DNA of 64,000 nucleotides from Nageia nagi (taxonomy: Eukaryota > Pinophyta), in contig JBITNC010000001.1 of the NCBI GenBank assembly GCA_050084985.1, positions 36,456,001 through 36,520,000 of the forward strand, read 5' to 3'. The first letter of the stretch is position 1. The number at the start of each line of letters is the position of its first letter. The notes below the pieces were generated by a model. The model ran no database searches and was not told the origin of the DNA. It saw nothing but the letters and a program-made list of their open reading frames with translations. The position numbers and the translations under genes are program-made. Positions 49,831 to 61,318 of this stretch are shown here, in pieces.

Positions 49831-50660
49831 TGTTCACATTTTTTGACATGCTCAAAATAATCATGTTCCATGGTAGGCCACCAATAACCCATTTTGATTA
49901 GCTTACCAAAAATTGATCTCCCATTAAAATGCCCCCCACATGTCCCACCATGGGCATGCTCTAATACTGTTGCAATTTCCTCAACAAGAAGGCACCTTAA
50001 AAGAATACCATTAAATGACCTTTTGTAAAGCACATCACCAATGATAACATACCTAGTTGCAAGCTTCTTTATTCTGACTTGCTCTCGCTTATCAAAAGTA
50101 GTATCAATAAAATCATCCTTCAAATATCTATAGATATGTTGGTACCATGGACTTTCCTCATACCCAATTCTTTGGACCACACATATTTCACTTTCCTCCG
50201 TAGTGGATGAAGTTTCTAAGTTTCTGATGGTGAAGCTAGTTTCCTTGTCCTCAACTTCCAATGGTATAAGTGATGCCGCACTTGCCATTGCATCTGCTAG
50301 TCTATTGCTACTCCTTGGGACACTTTCCAAATGATATCCTTTGACATGTGTGAGTAACTTGATAATGTAATCCCTATAAGGGATAAGCTTTTCATCTTTG
50401 GTCTTGTAAACCTCATTGACTTGCTTAACTATTAGCTGTGAATCTCCATAAATATGTATCCGTGAAATACCAATTTCTATAGCCACCTTCAAGCCCAATA
50501 TAAGAGCTTCATATTCTACCATATTGTTAGTGCATTCGAATGACAATTTGTAGGACATAAGAATGACATCATTCTATAGGGATATTAATGCAATTCTTGC
50601 TCCTGATCCATGCATACACCTGGACCCATCAAAGTATAACCTCCAAGGTTTAGACTCTCT
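49572..50660 (-). pseudogene. Tat-C second RNase H (archaeal type) and integrase zinc finger
   Basis: WRLYFDGSRCMHGSGARI (50643-50590) begins the extra RNase H; the open frame 50558-49572 continues with NNMVEYEALILGL, HIYGDSQLIVKQV and SSNRLADAMA, so all four acidic positions (Asp, Glu, Asp, Asp) are present. The zinc finger of integrase follows: HAHGGTCGGHFNG and CEQCQRYAH, with His and Cys pairs intact (50030-49825). This duplicated RNase H is a Tat-lineage trait. One stop lies between YFDGS and the long frame (about 50564). Confidence 0.9.
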
Positions 50661-50942
50661 TAGAAATGGAATGCTGGTGGTACTATCATCATCATAAATA
50701 GGCCATGGGTGGTCCTTCTCTGCAACCTCTACCATATCTGTTAACGCACATTCATCCTTGAATTCTTCTCTGAGCTATGTACTATCCCCTGTGGGGAATT
50801 CTGTAATAAAATCTACGATTGCCTATCCCTTAACTGATTTTTTCTTGACAAATCTAAGATCAAATTCTTGGAGTAACATGACCCATTTTGCTGCTCTTCC
50901 ATCAAGGCAAGGCTTTGACATTAAGTACCTCAATGGATCTAC

Positions 50943-52028
50943 CTATGTGAGCACATGTGTAGTGCTATTAATCATGTAATGCCGTAACCTTTTAGTAGCA
51001 AATACCACACATTTACATAACTTCTCAATAAAAGTGTATCTAGTCTCATAATCCTTTAATGTCCTGCTGATAAAATAGATATCCCTCTCTTTACCATCTT
51101 CCTCCTTCTTAGCAAGAATTACTCCAAATGCATGCTCTGTAGCTGAAACATAAAGCCAAAGGGGTTCTCCATGCCTATATGGAGCTAACACCAGTGGGTG
51201 TAACAAATACTCTTTTATCTTATCAAATGACTCTTGACATTTATTATCCCATTTAAACTCAACATCTTTCTTAAGTAAATGAGACATAGGAGCTATCTTA
51301 TCCATTAATTGACATATAAATCTTCTAATGGCTTGTATTTTACCTTGTAAACTCCTTAATTGCTTGAGATTTGTTGGGCATGCCATTTCTATGATGGCCT
51401 TGATCTTTTTGGGATCCACTTCCACACCTCTCCTTGAGACAATATGCCCCAAGAGTTTTCCTTATGACACACCAAATACACACTTTTGTGGCTTAACTCT
51501 TAACTTGTATTGTCTCATCCTCTCAAATGCTACTTTCAAATCTTGAACATGATCTTCTTTGTTCTTGGATTTTATCAAAATGTCATCAACATATACCTCA
51601 ACTGTCTTATGAATGAAATCATGGAACATAGCTATCATGGCTCTTTGGTATGCAGCTCCCACATTCTTGAGACCAAATGGCATTACCTTGTAGCAAAATT
51701 TGCCCCAAGGTGTTCTAAAAGCTATTTTATGTTGATCACTCTCTTTGATTTTGATCTGATTATATCCCAAAAAGCCATCCATAAATGACAACATCTCATA
51801 TCCTGCTAAACTATCAATGATCATATCTATTTTAGGCAATGGAAAATCTTCTTTTGAAAAAGCCTTGTTGAGATCCCTAAAATTAGTACACACTCTAATT
51901 TCACCTATAGGCTTCTTAATTGGAACTATATTAGCCATCCATTCTGAGTAGTCTATGGATCTTATAAATCCAACCTCTAGCAATTTCTCTATTTCCTTCT
52001 TCATGAGCAATGAAACCTGAAAAGGCAT
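50943..52028 (-). pseudogene. Tat-C reverse transcriptase and RNase H
   Basis: RT frame 52028-51462: KLLEVGFIRSIDYSEWMANI, VCTNFRDLNKA, LPLPKID-like DFPLPKIDMIIDS, SFMDGFLGYNQI, VMPFGLKNVGAAYQRAM and the catalytic YVDDILIKS (51593-51567), all intact. After one stop (about 51459) the same frame continues 51452-50943 with GHIVSRRGVEVDPKKI, RSLQGKIQAI and the first RNase H (LYVSATEHAFGVILAK, ISRTLKDYETRY). The chain therefore needs no frameshift, only readthrough of stops, to be complete. Confidence 0.95.
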
Positions 52029-52625
52029 TTTTCATGGCTTTTGTTTTACTGGCATTGCCCCTTTTTCGACTACTAGGTTATGAACCACAAAATTCTCATC
52101 TAACCCTGGCATATCTTTATAAGACCATGCAAATAGCTCGGAATAATTATGAAAAGACTATACTAATTCATTCTGTAATGGTGCTTCAAGAAGCTTACCT
52201 ATTTTTAGTATTCATGGTATCTCTTGGGAGCTAATATTAACTTCTTCAATTTCTTCATTCAACCAGGTAACCTCAGCTTCTAATGGCAAAGGGAATGGTA
52301 ACTCTCCCAATCCTTCAATCTTGTCATCTCTAGATTCCTCAAAATAAGTATGTATATCTAGACAATGCATTTGACTTCTCTTTTCGTGCCTTATTGGGTA
52401 TTCTACTCTATCACCTAATGTTTCTAAAAAGGCATCATCATTCTAAAATAGATCTATAGTGTGTATAGCATCTTCCTCATCAATCTTGTAATCAATAACA
52501 TAACAATTACTTACCCATTCATCGATCTACATTGTTTCTAGAATTCTATCCTGATAAACGTGATCACCACCTTGATATGGAATTATACTCGACTAATTTT
52601 TCTCTATTTCTTCCTTAAAAGAAGA

Positions 52626-54758
52626 CTATCGGTGGTCCTCTATCATTGAAAAGGAGTGCAGGCATTCTTCTTCTTGACCTTGCTGCTGTTCATTGAAGTT
52701 TCCACCTAAACTAATTTCATTGACATTCATGATAACGTATGAACCAATCTCGATATCCATCACATTAATTTTTTGTAATGCTTTCTTGTAAATCTGATCA
52801 TTCTTGTCTAGAAGGGTTTCATCTTCCACATCACATGGAACAAATCTCTCTGGGAGGACAAGGTTACACTGCTTGGCCATTTGTTCATCTACCTCAATCT
52901 TATAGACATTCCCCTCAAAATAGAATTTAAAACACCTATGTAACGTTGATGCCACTCCATCCATATCATCTATCCAAGGTCTTCCAAGAATAAAGTTGAA
53001 TGAAGGCTTTCCTTTTGTGATATAAAATAGGGTATCAAGCACTTTATTACCAACCTTGATTGGTAATGTGATAGTTCCTGTACATTTTCTAGGTATGCCA
53101 TCAAATCCCTTGACTCTCATGGTAGTCTCTTCCCTTGGAGGTAGCATATTCGGATCAAATTGCCCCAACAGGTGAGTGGTAGCAATATTTAGGGCTACCC
53201 CACCATCTATTAATGACCTCTTAACTATCATTCCAAAGGCATCCACCTCAATGAACAAATGTGGATGAAGCTTAGTGACGTCCTTACTAGACTTCTCGCT
53301 AGGGTAAAATGCAATAACTTCCCCTTTACCCCAAATCTCTACCTTTTCTATAAAAGTAGCAACAGAAATATTTCGATCTATCTGACTATTCCTAAAAACT
53401 TGGTTCATCAGCTCCCTATGAGGTGCTAAAATCTTAAGTAACTCAAAAATACTAACCTTAGCTTGTGTGCTCTTTAATTGCTCAATCAAATCAAAACCTC
53501 TAGGATCTTTTAGTAACTCCCTCTCATAGGTAACTGGATCAACCATTTCCCTAGCTCTCCCTCTTGTGAGTGTCGCACAAACATCTTCATGGAAAATCAC
53601 ATTGGCATGTTTCTCTTCCTCTATATCTTCTACCTTTGTCGGACACACATAGAATCCATCTTCTATGAGCTTCTGTATTCTATCCCTAAGGCTTCCACAC
53701 CCATTAGTAGCATGGCCCTTAGTCTGATGATACTCGCAATACCTATCTTCTTTATACCAAGTAGGTCTTTCTGCTATAGGATCTTCTTCATGCTTAGGTA
53801 AGGGTTGTAATAACCCTCTCGCCACAAGGTCTCTCAGGATATATCTTAGAGGTATGGAAAATTTCACAAATTTCCTCTCTTTTAACTCACTTGTCTTCTT
53901 GGCCACATGGATAGTTTTCTCCTTCTTTGGTGATTGCAATTTCTTATCCTTTGCTTTAATCTTATCATCACTGCCATACTTCACAAGCCCTAGCTTCACA
54001 AGGACTTTCTCTTTCTCTAACAATTTATACATCATATCTGAAAATGCAAGATGTGTATAATTGATGACATGTGATTGCAAGGATAAGATAATAGCTTCTT
54101 TAAAAATATTGTTTACCTCTTTTTCCATCAATCTAGTCTTCACTTGTTGCCATGTCTTCTTAAACCTCACAACAAATTTGTCTAGCTTCTCATCACTGCC
54201 TTGCTTTATAGCGCATAAGTCTGATACCATAACCTCCTGCCTAATGTTATGCTTGTATTGCTCAAGGAATAAACTACTAAATTCTCTTAATGATGTGATG
54301 GACCCTTCAGGTAGGGCATAAAACCATTCTCGAGCCTCTCCCTCCAAGCTATGGGGAAAAAATTTGGCTTGTAATCTCTAATCTGTATCAATTTTGAGTT
54401 TACACTCATCCTTGAATCCTTGTAGATGTCTCCTCAGATCTCCTTCACCATTAAAATTGTAGAATTTTGACTCTTTATAATAAGATGGTGGCATGTGCCT
54501 ACGAATCTCATCACATAGGGGACTACCAAATTCAAAAGAATCATTAGGTAGAGCTAATCCCCTTGCCAATCTATCTATTTTCCTTTGCATACCCTCTATA
54601 GTAGCTTGAAAGTTACTATTATCACCCTCAACACTATTTTGCATTCCTTTGGATCCCTTTGGATCATCATGTCTGATTTCCCCCAATAATTCATCCAGAT
54701 CTCTTTTTGAAAGACTACGTAAGAATAATTTAAGCTGATCCATAACTAAAACACTCAC
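52626..54758 (-). pseudogene. Tat-C gag and protease
   Basis: Starts MSVLVMDQLK at 54758, 76 bases inside the 5' LTR edge. One TAG near 54376 separates 126 residues from a 573-residue frame (54347-52626). The gag core is GEAREWFYALPEGSITSLRE; a zinc-knuckle-like CEYHQTKGHATNGC lies at about 53738-53697. The Tat-specific STQAKVSIFELLKILAPHRE follows, then the protease with SLIDGGVALNIATTHLLG (about 53215), where the catalytic Asp is kept, and FILGRPWIDDMDGV. The linker to RT (52625-52029) stays in frame but has several stops. Confidence 0.95.
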
Positions 54759-54814
54759 AAAATAGATATTAGTCCTAACTAAAACCCTTAGGGTTTTAGT
54801 ACAATGATGTGAAG

Positions 54815-54833
54815 TTCACATCAGGTTCACCAA
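54815..54833 (-). other. candidate primer binding site of Tat-C
   Basis: TGGTGAACCTGATGTGAAC starts two bases inside the 5' LTR, the usual spacing, and starts TGG as the complement of a tRNA CCA end. I could not assign the tRNA. Confidence 0.5.
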
Positions 54834-54834
54834 A

Positions 54835-55685
54835 TGTTTACAAACAAAATTGAGCGTGCAAATAAATAAATAGGTAAATATCTACAAACCCAATATATCT
54901 ATATTTAAGCGATGGATAGCAATTTATTTTCAATAGCAATGAACAAGATAATCGATTCAGAAATGCAATTGTACCAAATAAGACTATAATTTGTATACTT
55001 ACCTCATAGAATGTACCTGACAATGAAAGATGAAGATTTTGGTGATGTACTGATGATGAACTGCCCCTCAAAAATGTAGTGACCTAGTGAAGATGTAAAA
55101 AGAGGACTGTAGGTGGTCCGTTTCAGAGATAATAGAGTGCTAGTGGTGTTCTTGGTTCATAAAGGAGCATCGATGACCTTCGCTTGATGATTTTTGACCT
55201 CTCAATCAAGTCCAAAACTTCAATACGGATGTCTCAGATAGCAGTGTGATATCATAATAGATCGTAGATGTCAGGATAGCTCGTGAAAGGAAGTACACAA
55301 ACCACATCCTTGTAGGTGGTACCAAGAGATACCTTAAGGGGTTGCCACTACAAGACCATACGCGGGATCGTGTGTATCCTTGATATGTGGACTTACTATT
55401 AGATCCCTTATTTATATAGATAATAGATAATACAACCCATGGGTAGGCATGCATCTACATAAACAAGGCTAATTCACAACATTCAAGATAACCACACCAA
55501 TAAACAAGATAATCCATGCAATATTCAAGATAATCCATGCAATATTCAAGATAATCATTATAAAATTCTCATTCAAGATAAACATTGATATTATCACATT
55601 AAGACATTCAAGACATATATTTGGACCAAGCATGTTTTCATTAATTTATTGATTAAAAACATAAATTCATTTTTATGTGTTAACA
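54835..55685 (-). repeat. 5' LTR of Tat-C
   Basis: 851 bases, same ends as the left copy. It carries the promoter for leftward transcription. Confidence 0.95.
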
Positions 55686-55690
55686 ATGTA
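55686..55690 (+). repeat. target duplication of Tat-C, right copy
   Basis: ATGTA, identical to 46943-46947. Confidence 0.9.
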
Positions 55691-56330
55691 TAAGTAAAAG
55701 GGTACTCCCATACTAAGAGTAATAAGAATAGGAGTATTTGTAAGGTATTTCATAATCATATCAAAGGCCTCTTGAAACTCTAAATCCTAAGCAAAATTGA
55801 TATTCCTTCTCATTAGCTTATTAAGTGGTCAAAATTTATCGAATAACTATGCTATGAATATCCTAATAGCCTAAATATTTCCTTATAAACTCTTTAACTA
55901 TTTCATATTCTTAGGAGGAGTCATTTCATTAATAACACAAACCTTATTAGGATAAACCTTAATACCTCTCTTATATATAATGAACCCTAATAGTTTCCCT
56001 AATAGAACCCCAAAAACATACTTCTTTGGATTGAGTCTAATATTGTATTCTAGCAATCTATCCAAGACCTTACATACTACCTCAAGATGAGAATCACATA
56101 TTTACATTTTTACAATATATCCCTCGTGGAATGGTGAATATCATGTTGTTCTTACCCTCTTTAGTGATCATGATTTGATTATAACCAAAAAAAAAATTCA
56201 TCAATGAAAACATCTCATGACCTATCATATTATCAACTAAGGTATCAATACTGAGTAATTAAAAATCATCCTAAGGAAAAGGTTTATTCACATATTTAAA
56301 ATATGTACAAATTATGATTCAACCTAGTTT
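55691..56330 (-). pseudogene. Tat-B reverse transcriptase with internal deletion
   Basis: From right to left: a KPFP…DF…SIDTLVDNMIGHEMFSLM region (56280-56195) equals PLPKID…DSLAGYEMLSFMD of Tat-C, then FGYNQIMITKEGKNNMIFTI (56185-56130). The PFGLKN…YVDD segment is missing, and the sequence jumps near 56095-56125 to DSHLEVVCKVLDRLLEYNIR, NPKKYVFGVLLGKLLGFII and MGVPFYLY at the Tat-C target site. The catalytic centre is deleted. Confidence 0.85.
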
Positions 56331-57010
56331 AGGAACTATCATTAGATTGAGATCCACTTTGGATAAGCATATAGCCTCTATAAATTTAGCATCCAATATC
56401 TTTTATAGCTCTACTTTGACTAATAATTCCTTTCCAAGATGCATGGAGTGTGGTTTCTATTTCATAGGTTTAGCATCAAATTTTAAATTTAAGTGATGCA
56501 CCATAATTTTGGTATCCAACCCTAATGTATACTGATATGCATAAGTAAATACCCTCACTCTCCTCTTAACATTTATATTCCATTTTGTAATCTCATTTGT
56601 ATTAATCCCTTTTCCAAACTGAACCATTTTTTGAATGCTAAGATCATCTCTAAGGTTGATATCAAGTGACTATTTAACTAACATATGTGATACATAATCC
56701 TACTAGTGGTTTAGATATGGCCAATAAGTTTCCTCATTATGCTCATCATCATAGGTTTTAGCATGGTTACAAGGCCAAAAAAACTATCATGGGTGGTAAG
56801 ATCAGTAGTAGGAATCATTCCAAAATTAGCAGTATCTTGATCCACCACATGAATGGTATCAAAATAAAAGGGATGAGAAAAGGGAGAAATTTGAGGAGAC
56901 TCCAACCATGTTGATTTATTCAAATAGAAAGGGAGGAATAAAATAATGAGATATTGGAAAAGAGGGTGCTTCACATAGCAAGTTCTTATGAGAGGAGGAA
57001 AGTTACTCAT
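56331..57010 (-). other. upstream part of Tat-B pol, poorly readable
   Basis: By position this should hold the protease-RT linker of Tat-B. Open frame 57010-56711 (99 residues) shows no domain; another frame nearby reads DDEHNEETYWPYLNH. I cannot place it confidently. Confidence 0.35.
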
Positions 57011-58008
57011 AGTCTACCCCATCCTTTATCTCATGAATTTGGGTTGAGGTTGTTATTATTCAAGGACCTTTAAAACTAAGGCCTTGTTTGTCTTTATCAC
57101 CCTAAGTAGGTAGTTGTGTGATATGAATCATGCCTTACTCATATTAACCCAAGCTAAATCCCTACCATTTACACTTGAAAAAAAAGTAGCAAATAAAGGA
57201 AGGTCTATATAAATAATCAAATTTACCTAAGAATGCTTATTTTGATGCAACCTTAAGAACTTGGTAAGAGGGAAAATTATTTGAATTGGATCATATTAGG
57301 TTGTTCTCTATAGGAATAGTACTCATTCTAGAGGTATATATGCTTGGAGAAAGACCAAAGATTGAAATATGGAGTTAATCAATGTACAAAACCATGCTGC
57401 CAGTAGGGTGCAACATTATTTCTAGGTCATTAATAGTGTGCTTCTTGATGATTCAGCAAAGAAAGTTTAAGAGACATTAATGTTTTAGCAACTAAGTTGT
57501 TCAATGTCTTCAACCAAAGTCTTAGATATGGTTCCATGCTTATCTAATGGACTATTACTCTCTTATTTAACATCCATACATGAATGGAAAATAATGAAGC
57601 TTTAGAGAGTTGTAGGATTTTGGGATTGTAAGGATTTGAAAGAAGACCAAGACTCATTCTAGAATTTTTGTAGTTCTAAAGTTGTTCTTCTTTCTATACG
57701 AGATTGTAGTTGTGTTGTGGGAGATGGTATTATCACTATTTTTTAGGTATTTCTCTATTCATGTAATATTATAATGTCCATAGAAAATAAGAAGAGAAGC
57801 CTCCAATTCCATGTTCAATTAGCCCACATTGGGATAACTAGGGTAAATTATTGTGTTGATCTTGTTTTGTATTTTTAGATTGTTAGTTTGTAGTTTTACA
57901 TTATGCAATTTTGAATTTATATGCAAGTAATGGTCTCAAATGGTAAATTTTTTTATTAAAATTTGTAAGGATTTGAGTATGCTATAAGCATTTAGTGATT
58001 ACAAATCA
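57011..58008 (+). repeat. probable 5' LTR of chromovirus-C, left edge unresolved
   Basis: The right edge is defined by …GATTACAAATCA at 58008 followed by a primer site. No coding domain is visible in the stretch. The left edge must lie between about 57010 and 57700; no partner LTR is in the window for comparison. Confidence 0.4.
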
Positions 58009-58010
58009 TG

Positions 58011-58027
58011 TGGTACCAGAGATTGTG
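58011..58027 (+). other. primer binding site of chromovirus-C
   Basis: TGGTACCAGAGATTGTG, two bases after the LTR end, matches TGGTATCAGAGC of initiator-Met tRNA with two changes. Confidence 0.8.
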
Positions 58028-58369
58028 TGCATAAAATTTGGGACTAAAAGTTTTTGTATTTTAGGTCACCAACTACATGCATTTTGATGTTCAGAATGAG
58101 ATCTTAAAGATAATAATTGATTACAAAGGATCGTAAGGTTGTTTGAAGGTGCAAATGTGAAAAAAATGGATAGTGTGGAGGAGTAATAGTCTAATGTTCA
58201 TATCATAATGAATGTTAATTTTGAAAGAAGAATTTCAAAAATGGAGAATCATTAGGCTCATTTAGCTGAGTTGTTGGTTGTTGGAGCAAATGTAAATATC
58301 AATCAGAGATATCAAAATGAAATGGGAATACCTAATTCATTATCTTCATCAAATTGAATTCCATTCAAC

Positions 58370-59860
58370 ATGGAGGCTAAAGTGGACATCCCTACTTTTG
58401 AAGAAGAGGTTGATTCAAAAAAGTTGAACAATTGGTTGAAATAATTGGAGGTTTATTTATAAATTCATGCTATTGTAAATGATGTTGATAAAATCTCTTT
58501 TTCTATATTAAAGATGGATGGAAATGCTTTAGTTTACTGGGAAATCCATCTAGAAAATCTTAGTCATAAACATTTATCAGAAGTATCTTCTTAGAATGAA
58601 TTTAAGTAGTTGTTAAGAGATTGATTTTATCCATTAGGACATCATAATAAATAATTGATAAAATAATAATTCTTTAGGAAATAAAGAGGGAAAACATTTC
58701 AAGAGTACACTACAAAATTTAGGAAATAAGCTACTTTGCTTTGGGTTTCACTAAAAGAATCTCAAACTTTAATGAAGTACATTGGGGGTTCACATAGTCA
58801 TTTGTAAAAGACTATCATGTTATTTAATTATACTAATCTTGATCAAGTGTGTGTGAAAGTGCAATACTTATAAGATGATGGTAAAGCAAAGAGACAATAT
58901 GATGAATCCAATAAGGCTTCTAATATAAGACAAGGACAAGAGAAAGGTAAATATCAAGCTAAAGGCAAAGGTAAACAAGAAACTAAGACCACTAATATTT
59001 CAAATAAAGAATATGATAGTAGTCATTGTGATAAATATGGTCATGTTGATGATAAATGTTGGAAACTTCATCTAAAATTACATACACATAAGCATAATAA
59101 TAAAGATAAAACTAATGCTAGGGTTCTTAGATGTGAGTATATTGAAAGAAGTTCAAATGTTTATGAGAGAATAAATTATTCAACCATTCAAAAGGTTAAA
59201 TAACCTCAATACATTAAATAACAAAGGATTCAAATTAATAAAACCAAAGTTGATTGCATTATTGATTCAATTTCTCATACAAATTTGATTTTACAATCTA
59301 TGGTAAGTAATTTGGGATTGGAAACTTTCACCATCCAAATCCATATCCTTTGGGTTAGGTGCATCGCAATGCTAGTTTGCAAGTCACTAAATAATGTAAG
59401 TTGAAATTTGCTATTTGTGCAAAGTACATTGATTAAGTTGTGGTTGATGTTGTTCCTTTAAACATTTGTGGTGTTATTCTTGGTAAACCTTATATGTGGG
59501 ATAGAGGTGGTATTTGTTACAAAAGATTGAACAAATTATGAGTTATGAAAGATGGAAGGTATTTCTAGCTAGTGCACATAAAAGCATAAAAAAGCTATGT
59601 TTGGTCACTACCAATAAGGTAAAATACCTTGTAAATGCTTTTAAAAATTTTATTCTCATCATGATAAAAATAAGAGCCTCAAATGAGGTGAATCTCATGC
59701 TATCAGCAACATCCAATACTAATTGTAGGTCATTAACAACATACCATAGAGAAGAACATATGCAAAATTTGGTCTAGAAGTTTACTGACTTATTTGCAAA
59801 GCCATAGGGATTACCTCCTATTCAAGATATAGAACATGATATTCAATTGTTACCTAATAT
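58370..59860 (+). pseudogene. chromovirus-C gag and protease (broken)
   Basis: MEAKVDIPTFEEEVDSKKLN (58370-58430) starts a gag core with DKISFSILKMDGNALVYWE (58490-58545). A zinc knuckle HCDKYGHVDDKCWKLH (59025-59072) has its first Cys changed to Ser. A protease-like DCIIDSISHTNLIL (59252-59295) lacks the Gly of the active site. Many stops interrupt all parts. Confidence 0.75.
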
Positions 59861-61318
59861 TTCATTGCAAATTTAGGATTTAATTGATCAAGGAGTGATC
59901 AAACCAAGTACCTCTTCATGTGGATCACCTATTGTTTTAGTTCCTAAGAAGGATCAAACTTAGAGGATGTGTATTGACTATAGAGCACTTAAAAAAATCA
60001 CCATAAAAAATTGTTATCCTTTGTCTTTGATATATGATCCTTTAGATCAGTTGCAAGGGGAAAGATTCTTCACAAAACTAAACTTGAGAAGTTAATATCA
60101 CCAAGTTTGAATCAAATAGGAGGATATTTGGAAGACCACTTTCAAGATAAGACAAGGCCTTTTTGAGTAGATTGTTTTTTCATTTAGTTTCTATAATGTA
60201 CCAACCACATTCATGTGAGTAATGAATTATGTGCTTCATCCATTTATTGATTATTTTGTTGTTGTATACTTGGATGATATTCTTATTTATAATTCAACTT
60301 GGGAAGAATATGTTGTACATATTAGACAAATGTTTTAATATTTGCATAGGGAAAATTTATTGTTGAAACATTCAAAATGTGAGTTTGGAAAAGAGTATTT
60401 GATGTATTTGGGCCATTTTATTGGTCAAGAACAACTTAAGATAGATCCTAGTAAAGTAAGTGCTATAGTAGATTGGCCAAGGCCATATAATGTAACTAAA
60501 GCAAGGAGTTTGTTAGGTGTTGTTAAATATTTGAGAAAGTTTATTATTAATTTTTCTCATATTACATCACCTTTACATGATGTAACCAAAAAGAGGCAAG
60601 TGTTCCAATGGAGGAAACATCAACAAACATCTTTTGATACCTTGAACCAAAATATTATTAGTGCACTTATGCTAGCACTTTCTGATTTACAAAAGCCATT
60701 TGAAGTGGAGATTCATGCAAGTGACTATACCATGGGAGCCATATTGTTACATGAAGGTAAATCAATTTGATATTATTCTAAAAACATTAGTGGGTCTATT
60801 TTAAATTATCCTACTTATGATAAGAAAATGTATGCATTGGTTCAACCTATTAAAAATTGGAAATATTACTTAATGGGGAAAAAAATAATTATTCATACTG
60901 ATCATCAATCATCAAAGTACTTACAAACTCAATCAAAATTACAATAAACTAGACACTATAAATGGATGGATTTTCTATAACAATTTCATCTTGTGATCAA
61001 GTATAAGAAAGGAGCATAGAATAAAGTTGCTAACATGCTTTTTAGACCACCTATAACTATAGATTCCACACATTAGTAGCATGTAGTACTAATTTTGGGC
61101 CATTAATAGCATGCAAATAGAGGCCAATGAGTTTTCTCTTAGTGTTGAAATCTCTTCCTTTTATTTCTAAGTCATTTTCATAGGAATATGTGTAGGATCC
61201 TAACTTCAAAGAGGTGTCTGAGTAGTTATCTTCATCTAGATCCAAGTATAAGGACTTGGATGACTTTCATTTACAAAATGGATTTCTTTATCATTTTAAT
61301 GCATTATGTATACCTATA
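59861..61318 (+). pseudogene. chromovirus-C reverse transcriptase, RNase H and integrase start
   Basis: Motifs: LIDQGVIKPSTSSCGSPIVL (59880-59940), [19 protein letters not shown] (59970-60025), the catalytic VVYLDDILIY (60260-60290, intact), then frame 60342-60770 with YLGHFIGQEQLKIDPSKV, ARSLLGVVKYLRKFI and the RNase H start HASDYTMGAILL. Downstream YYSKNISGSILNYPTYDKK, HTDHQSSKYL and NKVANMLFRPP (to about 61060). The linker then reads in one frame to the chromovirus-D edge. About ten stops separate the pieces. Confidence 0.9.
61314..61318 (+). repeat. expected target duplication of chromovirus-D, left copy
   Basis: CTATA just outside the LTR edge; the partner copy lies beyond the window. 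Confidence 0.4.

Larger units (their letters stand above)
46948..55685 (-). mobile_element. Tat-C: nearly complete Tat-lineage Ty3/gypsy retrotransposon
   Basis: LTRs of 851 bases at 46948-47798 and 54835-55685 with TG…CA ends and the perfect target duplication ATGTA. Internally, one reading frame (54758 to 48888, - strand) holds gag, protease, RT, RNase H, second RNase H and integrase, broken by about fifteen stops and no frameshift that I can see. A repeat-rich 3' UTR (47800-48887) lies between pol and the polypurine tract. By eye the LTRs differ by about 6%, mostly transitions. It sits in the RNase H of Tat-B. Confidence 0.95.
31875..57010 (-). mobile_element. Tat-B: old Tat-lineage element split by later insertions
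   Basis: Its sequence is discontinuous: 55691-57010, then 45236-46947, then 31875-33259 reading along the - strand, with chromovirus-B and Tat-C removed. In that order RT, RNase H, second RNase H, integrase zinc finger, core and C-terminus follow each other as in Tat elements. Motifs join across both target sites. LTRs were not found. It may extend left to about 9236 through the sites of the copia and chromovirus-A insertions, and right beyond 57010. Confidence 0.75.
58028..61318 (+). mobile_element. Chromovirus-C: gypsy element, interrupted by chromovirus-D
   Basis: Primer site, gag, protease, RT, RNase H and the start of integrase follow one another on the + strand. The integrase N-terminal region (DDFHLQNGFLYHFNALCIPI, 61259-61318) stops exactly at the chromovirus-D LTR edge, so the rest lies right of that element, outside the window. 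It is not a truncated element but a split one. Confidence 0.8.

Noticed and set aside
53589-54321. Plus-strand frames with hydrophobic runs resembling membrane proteins
   Set aside because: Antisense shadows of the Tat-C gag coding strand.
54838-55454. Two - strand frames of 77 and 82 residues
   Set aside because: Entirely within the Tat-C 5' LTR.
57011-57700. Possible Tat-B gag in this stretch
   Set aside because: No gag motif could be read on the - strand; the stretch is better explained as LTR of chromovirus-C with an unresolved left edge.
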